DNA from: Amblyornis subalaris
Taxonomy: Eukaryota > Chordata > Aves > Passeriformes > Ptilonorhynchidae
Assembly (NCBI GenBank): GCA_018881555.1
Contig: JACAXG010000063.1
Span: 2,939,930-3,003,929 of the forward strand
DNA: 64,000 nucleotides
Reading direction: 5' to 3'
Below, piece by piece: positions 13,501 to 24,300 of this stretch (its first letter is position 1; the number at the start of each line of letters is the position of its first letter). A program made the translations under genes and the position numbers. A model generated the notes under the pieces. The model was given only the letters and a program-made list of their open reading frames with translations. It was not told the DNA's origin and did no database searches.

Positions 13501-13993
13501 TTGGGGGTTTCGTGAAGAATTTTCTTTTCATCTCTTGAAGGCTGAAAGGAAGGGCTTGAAATACGGATTGCTCACAGTACACACTGCTCTGAGGATGCTT
13601 TCTGAATCTTTAAAGCACCTTTTTTTTGGAGAAAGTGAAAATACTCATATCTTTTTCCCATGATCCAAAGCAGCTGTTGTGTCTCATATAATCATAACAG
13701 ATCTGCTTTGCCAGCAGGTTACAAATGTCACAGAGACAGTGTTTAATACATTTGATTTTAATTAGACTTCAGCTTGTCTCTGCGCTCATTTGTTCAGGTT
13801 TTCTTCCACATTCTAAAACCACCAACGCACTGTAAATTCTCAAATAAATGCAATTACTATTGATGGCAGAAAAAGTTAGCTTCCTGTTGACAGGCACATG
13901 GAGCAGGTATTTAATTTCTGATTTTCTTTTGTTTTTCAGTTTGACTGAGATCTACTGGTGTTTCAGAAAATATTTATTCTTTCTCTGTTACAG
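7565..13993 (+). other. KIAA1549L: KIAA1549L intron (about 6.4 kb) with a CR1 insertion
   Basis: This intron is bounded by GTGAGT and a TTTCTCTGTTACAG acceptor. Its main content is a plus-strand CR1 LINE 3' end at 10524-10899, listed separately. The rest is AT-rich with T/G-rich tracts around 11330-11475 and no recognised gene. Confidence 0.85.
10524..10899 (+). mobile_element. CR1 LINE, 5'-truncated 3' end
   Basis: The segment shows the standard avian CR1 3' region in sense orientation. It has the TTCAGCCTGGAGAAGAGA block and the GGGAAGGAATTCTTTACTGT block. It also has GGCACTGGCACAGATTGTCC, then GATGGGGCTCTGAGCAACCT, and the terminal AAACCATTCTATGATT. CR1 copies in birds are usually truncated at the 5' end, as here, and end in short repeats of an ATTCTATGA type. 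It lies in the same orientation as KIAA1549L, within its intron. The 5' limit is approximate. Confidence 0.88.
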
Positions 13994-14091
13994 GCTTANA
14001 GATTTTCTCAGCTTCCTGAGATGGTAATGGGTTCTCCACCCCCTCCTGTCCCTCCCAGAACGGGTCCAGTAGCTGTTGCCTCTCTCAGGAG
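13994..14091 (+). CDS. KIAA1549L: KIAA1549L exon with proline-rich motif
   Basis: This 98-nt exon starts in phase 0 and ends with two bases of an Arg codon completed in the next exon. The peptide is A(Y)RFSQLPEMVMG, then SPPPPVPPRTGPVAVASLRR. The second codon carries an N in its third base (TAN at 13997-13999). It must be Tyr if the gene is intact, because A or G there would make a stop. PPVPPR fits the PxxPxR class II SH3 ligand pattern. The acceptor is CTGTTACAG and the donor is GTATTT, which is weaker than consensus. The intron that follows is only 644 bp. Confidence 0.92.
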
Positions 14092-14735
14092 GTATTTATC
14101 TGCTATTTTATTTTAGCTTTGGTCTCTAAAACCCACTGTTGTAATAAGAACTGGGGCAAACCCTGAAGGGGCACTTACAAGGCACTTAAAAAGATACATT
14201 CATGAAATTAGAAACACGTTGGGTTTATTTCATTTTACACAGAAAGAAATTAGAATGAATTTTCTCTTCTGTTAGCCAGTCGGCATCCATAAAATTAGGA
14301 AATGCAGGCTCTCATTTCTTTTAAAGAATGCTTTGCCTCAGATCGCATAATGGCGTGTTGCACCGAGGTAGTGCATTGCTGTAGTAACTGCCTGTAGCCT
14401 TGTGTTGGTGAATTATGGTAAAGCTCTGGTGAATTATGGTAAAGCTCTGGTTTTTGTGTTGTATTTCACAGGCGTTTGTTTGAAGCCGCAGGCAAAGGCT
14501 CTATACAACGGTGATAATCTGCTTTGGTAAAACAGTGACCAGGCTAAAGAGGTTCTCTGCAAATTTATCCAGACTTCCTCTTCTCCAGTTGTTCTCCAGA
14601 CTTTTGCTGTGCCAGAGCAAAACTGGATAGCTTCTTCCTAGCTGTCTTCTCCTACTGATAGGCTGTATGTGGCTATAAATCTCACCTTCAGTCAGAACGA
14701 CAAAAGTTTCTATTTTTTTCTTTCTTAACACACAG
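14092..14735 (+). other. KIAA1549L: KIAA1549L intron (644 bp) with a 21-bp tandem duplication
   Basis: This is the shortest intron of the gene in this window, running from GTATTT to AACACACAG. It contains two perfect tandem copies of a 21-bp unit at 14408-14449, listed separately. Nothing else was recognised. Confidence 0.85.
14408..14449. repeat. 21-bp perfect tandem duplication
   Basis: The unit GTGAATTATGGTAAAGCTCT plus a final G is present twice head-to-tail with no mismatch, which suggests a recent local duplication. Confidence 0.95.
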
Positions 14736-14881
14736 GTCTACATCAGATATTGGCAGCAAAGTGAGAATACCTGAGTCCAGTGGAGCAGACCAGGCCCAGC
14801 ACCATGACCAGACACCTTTTGCACCGGGTTCCAGAGCTCCAATGTCTGTTGGTCCGCTTGATCAATCAGCTTTTCACTCAG
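14736..14881 (+). CDS. KIAA1549L: KIAA1549L exon, variable Ser/Gln-rich tail segment
   Basis: The exon is 146 nt. Its first base completes the Arg codon split by the intron, giving RRSTSDIGSK across the junction. The last base (G, 14881) starts a Gly codon finished by the next exon. The peptide STSDIGSKVRIPESSGADQ is followed by AQHHDQTPFAPGSRAPMSV and GPLDQSAFHS. The start of the exon is family-like, and the middle is low-complexity and probably the less conserved part. The acceptor is ACACACAG and the donor is GTGAAA. The phases at both ends match the neighbouring exons, which supports the boundaries. Confidence 0.9.
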
Positions 14882-16780
14882 GTGAAAAAACAGTGCTGAC
14901 CCAACTTGCAGCTTGGGGAGCCTTTTAAATTATTTTGGATGTAAATGAATATATGGGCTATAGCAAATAAGGATGATTATTTGGAGAAAGACTGTGTTAG
15001 GTGGGGTTTTTCCTGGTGCAGCTGAAGGAGACATACAAAGGATTGCGAGTCCCTTTGTGAATGCAGCATCAGCTGCATTTAAAATACTCATCCTGCAGAA
15101 GCACCAGGAAATGGCCCTTTCTGAAGGTAAAATCCCGAAGTGATGTCCCAGATGTTCTTTGTCTGAGTATGGCATTCTGCTGGCACGCTGATCAGGACCC
15201 TGAATTATTAAAGCCCAGTGAAACTGTTCATTTATATCACAAAATCCAGCAGAATTTTTAGGGTGGGTGTAGAGGGGTGTTGGTGGCAAAAGAAGTTGCA
15301 GTATTGGGACTGGTGTGTGACTTGTGTTGTACCATGTACAAACCAAGCAAAGTGGAAGAGACATGTAATGGGGTTCTGGGAGCACNGAGAAATGAGTCAG
15401 ATCCTTCTATTATTTTATCAGTCAAGGATATTAATCCAAGTGCTTGATAACAGAGGATGTACAATGGAGTGAGTTGTACTGCCCAAGGAGGCCGAAGGGC
15501 AATCAGCTGTGCTTGGTGCGTCAGGAAAGGGGAGAAAAACAAGTGGACATAAAGAATAGCATGTGAGAGACTGAGGTTTTCCAACCTGTCTGTGGAATGA
15601 GTTTTAAGACTCCCTATTTCCTCTTGAGAAACTGAACCCCTAGTTTGTCACAACAGTGGGCTACTGAGGAGGGTGGATGGAAGGTACGTGGCCCCTTCCC
15701 TTCAGAACACAAGGCGGTAGTGGTGCTTTGGCACAGTCAAAGGTAATCTGTTAGCTCTACACCCCTCCTGGTCTGGAGAATATAGCTTCTGCCCAGGTGC
15801 AGAACTTGTTTTGGGTCTAAAAGTCCCAGTTTTAAAGGGCTCCTCAGTTCCCAGTCCTTTTGATGTAAATTGCATTTATAAATTAATTNATTTAATAATG
15901 AGATTAGGCTGATGCACTGTTTTGATGGTATCTGGATAACATTCAGCTGCAAAAATATTTGAAATAGCTTCTTATTGGCAAAATATGTTTTCTTGAAGAG
16001 TTATAGAAAAGAGCTTATAAAATTCAAAAGACTTTTACATTCGTTCAAAGCTTTGAAATTAGTAGGTTTGTTAGACATTGCTCTGTTAATCTGCCAGAAA
16101 AAAATTCTTTTTTAGCTTTGTCAGAAGTAATAGAGAGTTATCTGCATTGTCTTTGACATCATCTACTGAGAATAATAATGTGGCTATGCAAATGTGTTGT
16201 CAATTAATTAAGTACAGTAGGTTTGAAGGATCCGTTCTGCTCTCACTTACTGTCACACCTTCTGCAAATGGTGCAGTACCTGAAAAGAGCAGATGCTCAC
16301 CCTACCATTTAAAAGCAGTTCAAGCTATAAAATATGCCATACTACCAAGAGCCCTTTCTTTCTGTGTGCAGTAATGGGATCTGTGGGATATACTTTTTTA
16401 TTGATTCCAGTGATGGGGAGATTTTATTGCTGTGTGTTGTGCTGCTGCCGGAGAGTGGCTGCAGTTCAGGAGAGACAAAGTGACCTTCGTGTATGTTGTG
16501 GAGTTTGCCAGATTAATTCTGGGAGTAGCTGAAGGAAACTTTCGTATGTGACAGGTGCTACAAAAGGCTGTAATACAGGCAAGGAAAGACAAGGACAATT
16601 GTGAGAAATGTACAGTTGTAATATAAGGTTTCTAAGGTTCTGATAGGATAATAAGGATTTTTATCGCCTCAATACATGAAGAAACATTGCTGCAGGTGCT
16701 GATTTGAAATATAATGGCCTAATGTCACTCTTATGCAGCCCAACATCAGCTCTAAGATAAGGATGTTGCAATAATAATTT

Positions 16781-16833
16781 GCAAAAGGTATTACATCAGC
16801 TTTGTAATACCTTTGCAAAAGGTATTACATCAG
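16781..16833. repeat. Direct repeat enclosing an inverted copy (hairpin-forming)
   Basis: GCAAAAGGTATTACATCAG occurs at 16781-16799 and again at 16815-16833. Between them, TGTAATACCTTTGC (16803-16816) is the reverse complement of the core. The left copy and the inverted copy can form a stem of about 14 bp with one bulged A and a short loop. The inverted copy can also pair with the right copy. The arrangement suggests a template-switch or fold-back duplication. Confidence 0.85.
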
Positions 16834-18434
16834 NTAATTGAATATTCATTTTGAATAGTAGCTGCTTTTGCTGTGGTTAAATTAAAAGGGTGTAGAAGCC
16901 AAGTGCCATGTACAGGAGCAGCACTTTCTTCTTTGTACGTGTCTGCAGAATGCTTATTTCCAGCCTTGCTAACTTATTTAAAATAGCAACCCTTGTGCTG
17001 TTTATGACCTGGAAAGAAAAAGGATTGCCCACACCTCTTCCCTTAGCCAACCTCCTTCCAAACCATGGGGCTGGAGGAACTGGGATAGAGGTGATGTGTT
17101 TCTGCTCTGGAGAAAAATGTGCTACAAACCACATTNTTCTCCTCTTCTCATGCTCTGATTGCATCTATACCGCTTCTGGCCTGGGACTGCATGGGAGGTC
17201 ATTGAGAAACCGTAAAGCTCTGGGTTTGTGGAGCCTGCTTTGGGGATGGATGTCACTGGTAGAGGCTTTCTATCTCTGTACATGTGCCCATGCAGTGTGC
17301 CAACATCTCTCAGAGTAGGCAGCATAACCCTCTTGTAGATAGTTCAGGAGCAAAACTGTGACAGGGCTGTAAATGACATTCTGGGGGACAGATATTTGAA
17401 GCAGCCAGTAATTGATGCTAATTCAATTATACCCTGTATAATTTCAGGAGAAGGCCCATGTCTTGTGATTTTGTCAGCATAGTGGTATCATAGCTACTGA
17501 GAGCAATTAGTAGCAATATTCAAATGATGTGCAGTTGGGAGAGAAATTGTATTTTCTCTGCATTGATTCTAGTACAGAGAATCTGNCCACCTTTGTAACA
17601 CTACTGTGCTTCCATTCCTCAGCGAAAATGTTTAAGTTGTACTTTGTTGGGTTCTTAAGGGGTTTACTGCCTCTTCTGTTTTCACATAAATGATGCTGGT
17701 TTTGCTGTATTCTGTGAATCTGAAAAGTAAAATACATGTCCTTGTACTATAACTGAATATTCAAAGCATACAGTACACATGCTTTGTTTACTAACTAATG
17801 GTGATATGCAGCTCTTCCATCCGGGATTTAGGGATGAGGATTTCAGTGTGGCAGTGGTTCACTGCTGGAGTCTGTCTTTGCATGTAAATGGGCACTAAGG
17901 AAGGAAGACTTACTGGGCAAGCCAGTTGTTTGTATTCCACTCTAAACTTGGCAAATACCTGGAGTTATGAGAACAAATCTCGAGGGAAATGTGCACATTA
18001 GGATGCTGATCTTCCAGACAGCCCAGCTATAGCCTGTGGATAATCTCTGTAGCTGCAGCAAGAACCACATTGTTCTCTGCATCTCTGTGGAATAAAGCCT
18101 ACCTGAAAGCAGGTGTAACCATATCCAGGGATTTGGCTGAAACTTAGGATAGGATGGCTGGCTCCTTCCACCCAAATTGGAGTGTGATTGTGGGATTTTA
18201 GTAAGAGGCTTCATGGGCATCCCTATGCATGCATCTTGATCAAGACGTGATAAACCACATTTGGTGTCAACAAATTCCCTTGGAAATATTTATATAAGNT
18301 GCAGCTGCGTAATTTATGGCAGCCATAGACTGTTCCTAAGAAAGGAATTGAGCAGGTATTTTTTACAGAAGCATTGAAGTTTTATGATGGAGTTGTTGAG
18401 AGTTGTTAACACATCAGTCACTCATTTTTGTAGG

Positions 18435-18472
18435 TTTTGTGCCTAGAGATTGTATTTTTGTGCCTAGAGATT
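18435..18472. repeat. 17-bp direct repeat, 21-bp period
   Basis: TTTTGTGCCTAGAGATT is found at 18435-18451 and 18456-18472, separated by 4 bp. Confidence 0.9.
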
Positions 18473-18864
18473 ACCCAAGAGGGACTGGGTAAACTGTGAA
18501 AAGAAAGGTGCATTACACTGAAACCCATGGTAACACCAGCTAAAAANTGAATACAAGGAATAACATGTAAGGGGGGAAAAAACCTTTCCTCTAATGATTC
18601 AAAGTTTTGATGAAGATCATTTGTTACAAGGATCAAGTTTTAAGGATAACTGCAAATCTTGCCTTCTCCATTATTTCTCAGCATTATAGAGATGGTGGGA
18701 GCCTTACAGCCAATGGTGATCCCATTCTCACAAAAAAAACCCCTAAAACCCCAAAGAAAAACCCAACAAACTAGCATTGAGCATATGTTTCATAAGCACT
18801 ATCTTCTGATTTATATCTGAAAATCTCAGCTATTCATTATGTCTACTCTTTTTTTATTTAACAG

Positions 18865-19013
18865 GAAATACAGTACCAGCAGTGTTTGCCATTCCAGCAA
18901 ACCGACCTGGCTTCACGGGCTATTTTATCCCAACACCACCCACTGCATACAGGAACCAAGCCTGGATGCCCTATGCTGGAGAGAATGAGTTGCCAGGGCA
19001 GTGGGCAGACTCT
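18865..19013 (+). CDS. KIAA1549L: KIAA1549L exon, Gly/Pro/Tyr-rich tail segment
   Basis: The exon is 149 nt. Its first two bases finish the Gly codon split from 14881, then it runs to a phase-0 end. The peptide is NTVPAVFAIPANRPGFTGYF, then IPTPPTAYRNQAWMPYAG, then ENELPGQWADS. The blocks NRPGFTGYFIPTPP and YAGENELP are ones I recognise from the KIAA1549L C-terminal tail. The acceptor is TTTTTATTTAACAG and the donor is GTAAGC. No transmembrane segment is present, consistent with a cytosolic tail. Confidence 0.93.
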
Positions 19014-22000
19014 GTAAGCACCCTTTGCTTTTCTAACTATGTGTGTTTTCCGTGGTTTGCACAGGAGGGGTTTTAAGAAATTCTTCTGTGGTCTGAAAAG
19101 AATCTGATAAGGATGATTTTCCCTTGAATGGGAATAATCTCTAGTAGTGAAAAGCCATAAGAGAGGGCACAGATACCTCAGCTTTTCATACCATGATCTG
19201 TAAGCAAGGTCTTTAGAGGGTGAAATAATTCACTGGCTTAGGGCCTGGCACCTGTTTAGAGTGGGTAGGTTAGATATAATTTTTCTTTCGCAATAAAGGT
19301 TAACTATTTGGATAGACACGTGGCAGGAGAAGGTGACACTGGCCTCTCATGGCCTTGTGCTGTTTGAAAGTTGGGGGAGCATCTTTCCCTCCTGGAGGCT
19401 TCTCTCAAGACAGCCTGGCTCCCAAATCCTAGCTCCAGGCAGTGCTTCAGCCCTGCTGTGCAGTGTTTCAAGTCCCCCTGAAGGCTGGTGTGACAGATCA
19501 TAGATTAAATAATTAATTGCACAGTCCTAGACTGGAACAGATGTAATTTTTAGCCCAAAGTAAACCTACATTTCAAAGAATTGAAGTTGAAACATCCTAA
19601 AATGAATTGCAGTAGTTTGTCATGTTTGAAACAATTTCTCAAATGTAAGGCTTTTTTTGCACTAGGGAAAAAAAGATCAATTCTTCGGCTTGAGCTCACA
19701 TCTGGTATTTATGCAGAACCACTCTGGCTAAAAAACCTGGGAGATAGATTCTATTTCCTTGTGCAAATCATCAACAGAATATTTTAATGAATTGCAGTTG
19801 AAATCTAAGTTGGCTTTGAGCAGCTAACCAAGAGACAACACAGTCATATAGATGTTCCTGGGGGCAGCTACTTGTTGTTAAATCTTTAGTACTGCTCCTA
19901 GTGCCTGTGAGGAAAAGAATCCAGTATGACTTTGAGATGCAAGTCTGAATTTGTAGGCTGAACTGTCAAGAAAAAAAAGATGTTCATTTGAAAGCTGAGC
20001 ACACCTGCTGATGTGCCCCTGACACCTGGAGGCTTGTGATGCCGTGGTATAAATTTCCTTCTCAGAGCTGCCTTTTAAAGCATGAAAAANCTTATTTTCC
20101 TTTGTTGCTGTTGTTTTGGTGTTTGTTTGTTTATTTGTTTGTTTGGTGTGTGTTTTTAACCCCACCGACATTTTAAATAGAGGAGGCCCATTGTGTCTTA
20201 GCAATAATTTTAAACTTTTTCTTTAAAAGGAAAAAAGCCACAAAACAAATAAGGAAATTTTACTTGTCTTCCATGCTTTTCCCTTTTGTATCCTTATTCT
20301 TGACTGCAGTGCAGTGGAAAAAGACTCAGATATCACTTATCAAAAGTGGAGACTGAAAACAAACTGCAGAACAACTCTCCAGCTCCCAGCTCCTTCCTCT
20401 GGAAGGAGAAGAATGTAACCCCTCTGTGGGTTTCCTTGTCTTCAGGGACAGCGGTGGGAAGAGCAGTTAGTGCTGGTGGAGAGGAATGCAGAGGGATGTG
20501 AGAATCTGTCTGAAAAATAACCACGGCAATATAGAATTCAAAGGAAAAAAAATGTCCATTTTAACTTCACTTACCCTTGGCAGAGCTTTCACAACTTGTT
20601 ACTCAGATTTTCAGCCCTCTGGTGGCTTTGCAGAAGAGTTAAAAATGTAGAAACCACTGCAGTTTCTACAATGGATTTGAATCTCCCAGTGAGTGCAAAT
20701 CTGTCAAGAAATTGTCTTTATTTGAAAATCATTACTAGAGGAGCTAGTAATAGCATTAGCAACATAACACAGCCAGAAAGCCTGAATAAAANCGAAATAT
20801 ATAAAGATCTGAAGTAATACTCAGATTTTCTCAGTAATACTGAAGGTTTGAATTTCTGGATGTGCTGTGGTTTCTGAGCCTCTAGATTATACCTCAATCA
20901 CACTGCCAAGATTTTCTTACAGTTAGTAAGAACAGAAGCTTGCTATCTATAAGATGAAAATTGAAATTCTTTATTTTTCACGCATTTCTACTAGCCTAGA
21001 CTGTTAACAAGGGAGCAGAGGAAACAGATTTGACAACAAAGAATTATCCTATAAGCTCAATTTACTGCAATATATTGTTCTCTGAGATAAATGATAANTA
21101 TTGAAACACTAAGTTTCGTGGGACAAGGCAGCTGTATCCAACAAAGCCTTATTTTCCAGACTGGTGGATGCTGCTTAGTGAAAGCAGTAACCTGGTGGCC
21201 TCTAGTGGCATGTTCACGTGTTGTTCTAGTAAAACCATCTTTTGAAGAGCTTATTGTAAATCAAACAGAGGTGTCTGCATCAAATGATCACTTTCATTTC
21301 ATAGCTGCTTCCTGTATTTCTCTCATCATACCATACTGAACATGCTTGACATTCTCTTCATCGCTTGATGGATACCCAAGGCTGCACAAGGATGTGTAAA
21401 TCCTAATGGTCAGGCTTTATACATAAAGCCTTCCTCAAAATTAGGGTATAGATTCCCGTTTTATAGACTTTTGAAGTGCTATAAAAACTAGTATTGTGGT
21501 TCATGGAGTTGTGAAAGAAATTTAATTGCTCACAGTGACTAAAGGCATTGTTATTTTAGTTTTAGCTGGTGTAACATGGGGCTGAAATCAGTGAAGTTAC
21601 GAAAACGATGAATCCCTCATGTAATTCTGTTAAACATGTCCATAAATCCTGATTCTTCTGAGCAGTCAAACACCCTTTTCAGTCGTGAGTTTTCAAGCTN
21701 GCACACCCGAGTTTATCCCTGTTGTCTGGATCTAGTGAGTTTCTGTTCGGAACAGTGAGGCCAGGGACTTGGCTGGCTTGGATTAGACAGTGGCTGCAGA
21801 TCAGAAAACTCTGCTTTTCTGTCCTAGGCTTTGTAGTGTCCCGAAATGTAGCCATGCTGTCTGTTTAATGTGGAAGTGTTTGGTAAGCAGAAAGCACACT
21901 CTCAGAAGAACCTTTTCCCTTTGATTTCTTGAGGGGATGGTAAATGAGGACACGCAGTGTTTTCCCTGGTAAATGTTTTTGCTGCCACAGCTGGGACACT

Positions 22001-22188
22001 GACAAGTGCATAAATGGCACAGGCCAGGACAGACATTTGCAAGCAGAATCTCAGAGCTCTGAGCTTTGCATCTCTTCCTTTGGTCCTGTAACATCTGACT
22101 GCANCCCGGGGAGGGTTGTGGTACCCGGCAGGTGGCCCCAGGGGATCGCTTGTTCCGTATAATTTTGTACGATTCCAATTGTCCGCAG
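19014..22188 (+). other. KIAA1549L: KIAA1549L last intron (about 3.2 kb)
   Basis: This intron runs from GTAAGC to CAATTGTCCGCAG. It contains a (GTTT)n-like tract at about 20110-20150 and no recognised coding or mobile sequence. The minus-strand frames near 21800-22250 partly overlap the last exon and are shadows or chance. Confidence 0.85.
20110..20150. repeat. GTTT-rich microsatellite
   Basis: The tract is an imperfect run of GTTT units (GTTTGTTTGTTTATTTGTTT and on), ending in GTGTGTG. It lies in the last intron of KIAA1549L. Confidence 0.8.
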
Positions 22189-22470
22189 GTTCCACTCCCT
22201 GGCTACATCGAGGCTTACCCGAGGCCCCGCTACCAACACAGCTCCCCATCCCGCCTGCCCCGGCAGTACAGCCAGCAGGGAAGCATGCATCCCAGCCTGG
22301 AGCAGGCTCCGCTGCCGTCCACCGCGGCCTCTCAGCAGAGCCTCGCGGAAAACGACCCCTCGGAGGCGCCGCTCACCAACATCTCCACGGCTGCCCTCGT
22401 CAAGGCAATAAGAGAAGAGGTGGCCAAACTGGCCAAGAAGCAAACAGATATGTTTGAGTTCCAGGTCTAG
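22189..22470 (+). CDS. KIAA1549L: KIAA1549L terminal coding exon
   Basis: This part of the last exon is 282 nt: 93 codons plus TAG at 22468-22470. The peptide opens VPLPGYIEAYPRPRY and has a SSPSRLPRQYSQQG stretch. It then runs SLAENDPSEAPLTNISTAAL and VKAIREEVAKLAKKQTDM, and ends FEFQV. The segment from about residue 64 on is a predicted amphipathic helix. The last residues, EFQV, have hydrophobic positions at 0 and -2 and so fit a class II PDZ-ligand pattern. PDZ binding is an inference, not something I know to be shown for this protein. The acceptor is CAATTGTCCGCAG. The frame joins in phase with the previous exon to read ADS-VPLPG. Confidence 0.94.
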   Translation, partial: VPLPGYIEAYPRPRYQHSSPSRLPRQYSQQGSMHPSLEQAPLPSTAASQQSLAENDPSEAPLTNISTAALVKAIREEVAKLAKKQTDMFEFQV

Positions 22471-24300
22471 CACCTCTTGTGCACAGTATTTGTATCTTGC
22501 GGCCTGGGGCAGCCACAAAAGCAACTCCTTTAATTTCCGGCTACAAACTTTCTGTGAATTGTGCCAAAGCCATGGCATTTTAATCTGTCTGAAAAGCCAA
22601 CTATGAAATGACTTAAAGTAAAGCAACAGGACTCTGAAGATGTGTAATTCTGCTTTCCAGCTAAGGAAAAGCTGCCAGGAAACTGTTTCATACGGATGAG
22701 ANCAACCACATGCAATTGTTTGTCACTTAGCTCTCGTGTTATGACCCATCATCACTAGAGATGCCGCTGAACGTGTCTGTGCCACACGAAGTTTCATTCG
22801 CAGGCCCAAGGGTAGAGCCNCTGAAAATAACTTCTGCATGCCAAAACGTTGATGAAAGAAGCAAAAAGAAGAAAAAAAAGCCCTAGAACACTAGGGTGTT
22901 TGCTAAAGGCCACGGTCGGCGTGGCAGTGGCCATGTTAATTGTTTGCTGCAGGACATTGTATAAGGGGTGCTGATTTCAGCAACACAGAGTCATTCAGCC
23001 TTTTCGTTCCAGAGACTGTATTCAGACCAAAAGAATTCNAGGTGATTAAGTAATACAAATAAATGTCCTGTAAATAGCTCCGTTTCTCTTCATCCTATTA
23101 ACGGAACAAAGAAGTGAAAGAAGAGAGNACCGTGAAGGAGGTGAATGGTATTTTGATAATTGCTGGCTACCTTGTCCCTCAGTGATGAGTTATGGAGGAG
23201 AATTTTATAGCTTGAGAGAATACAATGCATGAAGAGCCAACAAAGGATATTGGTGCTAAAAGCTTCCCAGCGAAATGGAAAAAGGTTATTCGTGTTTGCT
23301 TTATAATCAGGCTTTTCACTCTGAATGCATGTGAAGCTGGTAAACCTGAGACCTTTAAATCCTTCCAACCTGGAAAAATGAATACANCTGCTTGGACAAG
23401 AAAACCTCTGTTCAACAGAGTGCTTTTTTCTCTTTCTTTAACAATGCTATCTACTAAAGTGNTGCCAGGAAGTGCTACCTGAAGCTGCAGTTGATTTTGA
23501 TTACACTGGCACGGCGAATGCGCANCCAGGAAGTTCTGAATGTAGAGGACCTAACTATTCTATTAACATGTAAATAAGTTAACAGTTACATGGATTAACA
23601 AAAATACTAATGTTCTGTGAAAAAGAGAGCATTGCCAGAAATTATGTTGACTTCATATTGTGCAAGATAAAGGTCACTGATTGTTACACTGCNTTGTGGT
23701 ATGAATCCAGTCCCAAAAGAAAATCAAACCAGTTGGATGGGACACTAGTAAATATTTTGCAGTTGTACAAACTAGTTGGAGATCATGAACAATAGTTTTC
23801 AGTTCCTTCAGCAATTAGCTTCGGGAACTGAAGTTGTTGCAAAATTTGTTGTGTTGGGCGTGTTTGGTGTCAACTGGAGTTAAAGGTAATGTCCTTCATT
23901 TCAGTAAGTTATTTAGTTCTCCTCAATTACTGTTCTGTCTGATCATTTCATTTCCCTGAGTTTCTTTGGTCTTAGCTGATGTGAGAAGGGGAACTTGGTT
24001 TAGCTTTTTGGCCATCAGTAAATTGAGAGAAGGAGANAGAAGACTAGAATAGGGGATAGAAGAAGAAATTGATGAAGCACAAACTTTTAAAGCAGAGCTA
24101 TTTTTTCCCCTAAAAATTATATTATAAACCCTGACTGAGACTGTAATGCATAGTTATCCTAGAATATACAGATATCTTCTGCTCCAATTCCTTAAATATT
24201 GCAGAAGCCTTTGGAATGTTAGTTAATCTTTCAATAAATGTGAAATTTCATTTTTATTATTTAAAATCAGATATAAATAAAATGTATTTTTGTAATTTCT
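22471..24300 (+). other. KIAA1549L: KIAA1549L 3' UTR (extent inferred)
   Basis: After the stop the sequence becomes AT-rich and non-coding, with no acceptor and frame that would extend the gene. AATAAA hexamers occur at 23058, 24233 and 24276. The pair at 24.2 kb, followed by a T/G-rich stretch, makes a reasonable 3' end. A further AATAAA at 25835 could give a longer form. The true end cannot be set from sequence alone. Confidence 0.5.
24276..24281 (+). terminator. KIAA1549L: Candidate polyadenylation signal for KIAA1549L
   Basis: This is a canonical AATAAA, 38 bases after another at 24233. It is followed within 15-40 bases by T/TG-rich sequence (TGTATTTTTGTAATTTC, then TGTATATATGTGCTGTAT). 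That is the usual layout of a vertebrate cleavage site. Confidence 0.4.

Larger units (their letters stand above)
14882..18864 (+). other. KIAA1549L: KIAA1549L intron (about 4.0 kb)
   Basis: This intron runs from GTGAAA to TTTATTTAACAG. It contains a direct/inverted repeat cluster at 16781-16833 and a 17-bp direct repeat at 18435-18472, both listed separately. An open minus-strand frame at 14930-15385 (151 codons) has no recognisable similarity. No gene was found. Confidence 0.85.

Noticed and set aside
22051..22626. 191-codon minus-strand frame
   Set aside because: It is the antisense shadow of the terminal KIAA1549L exon.
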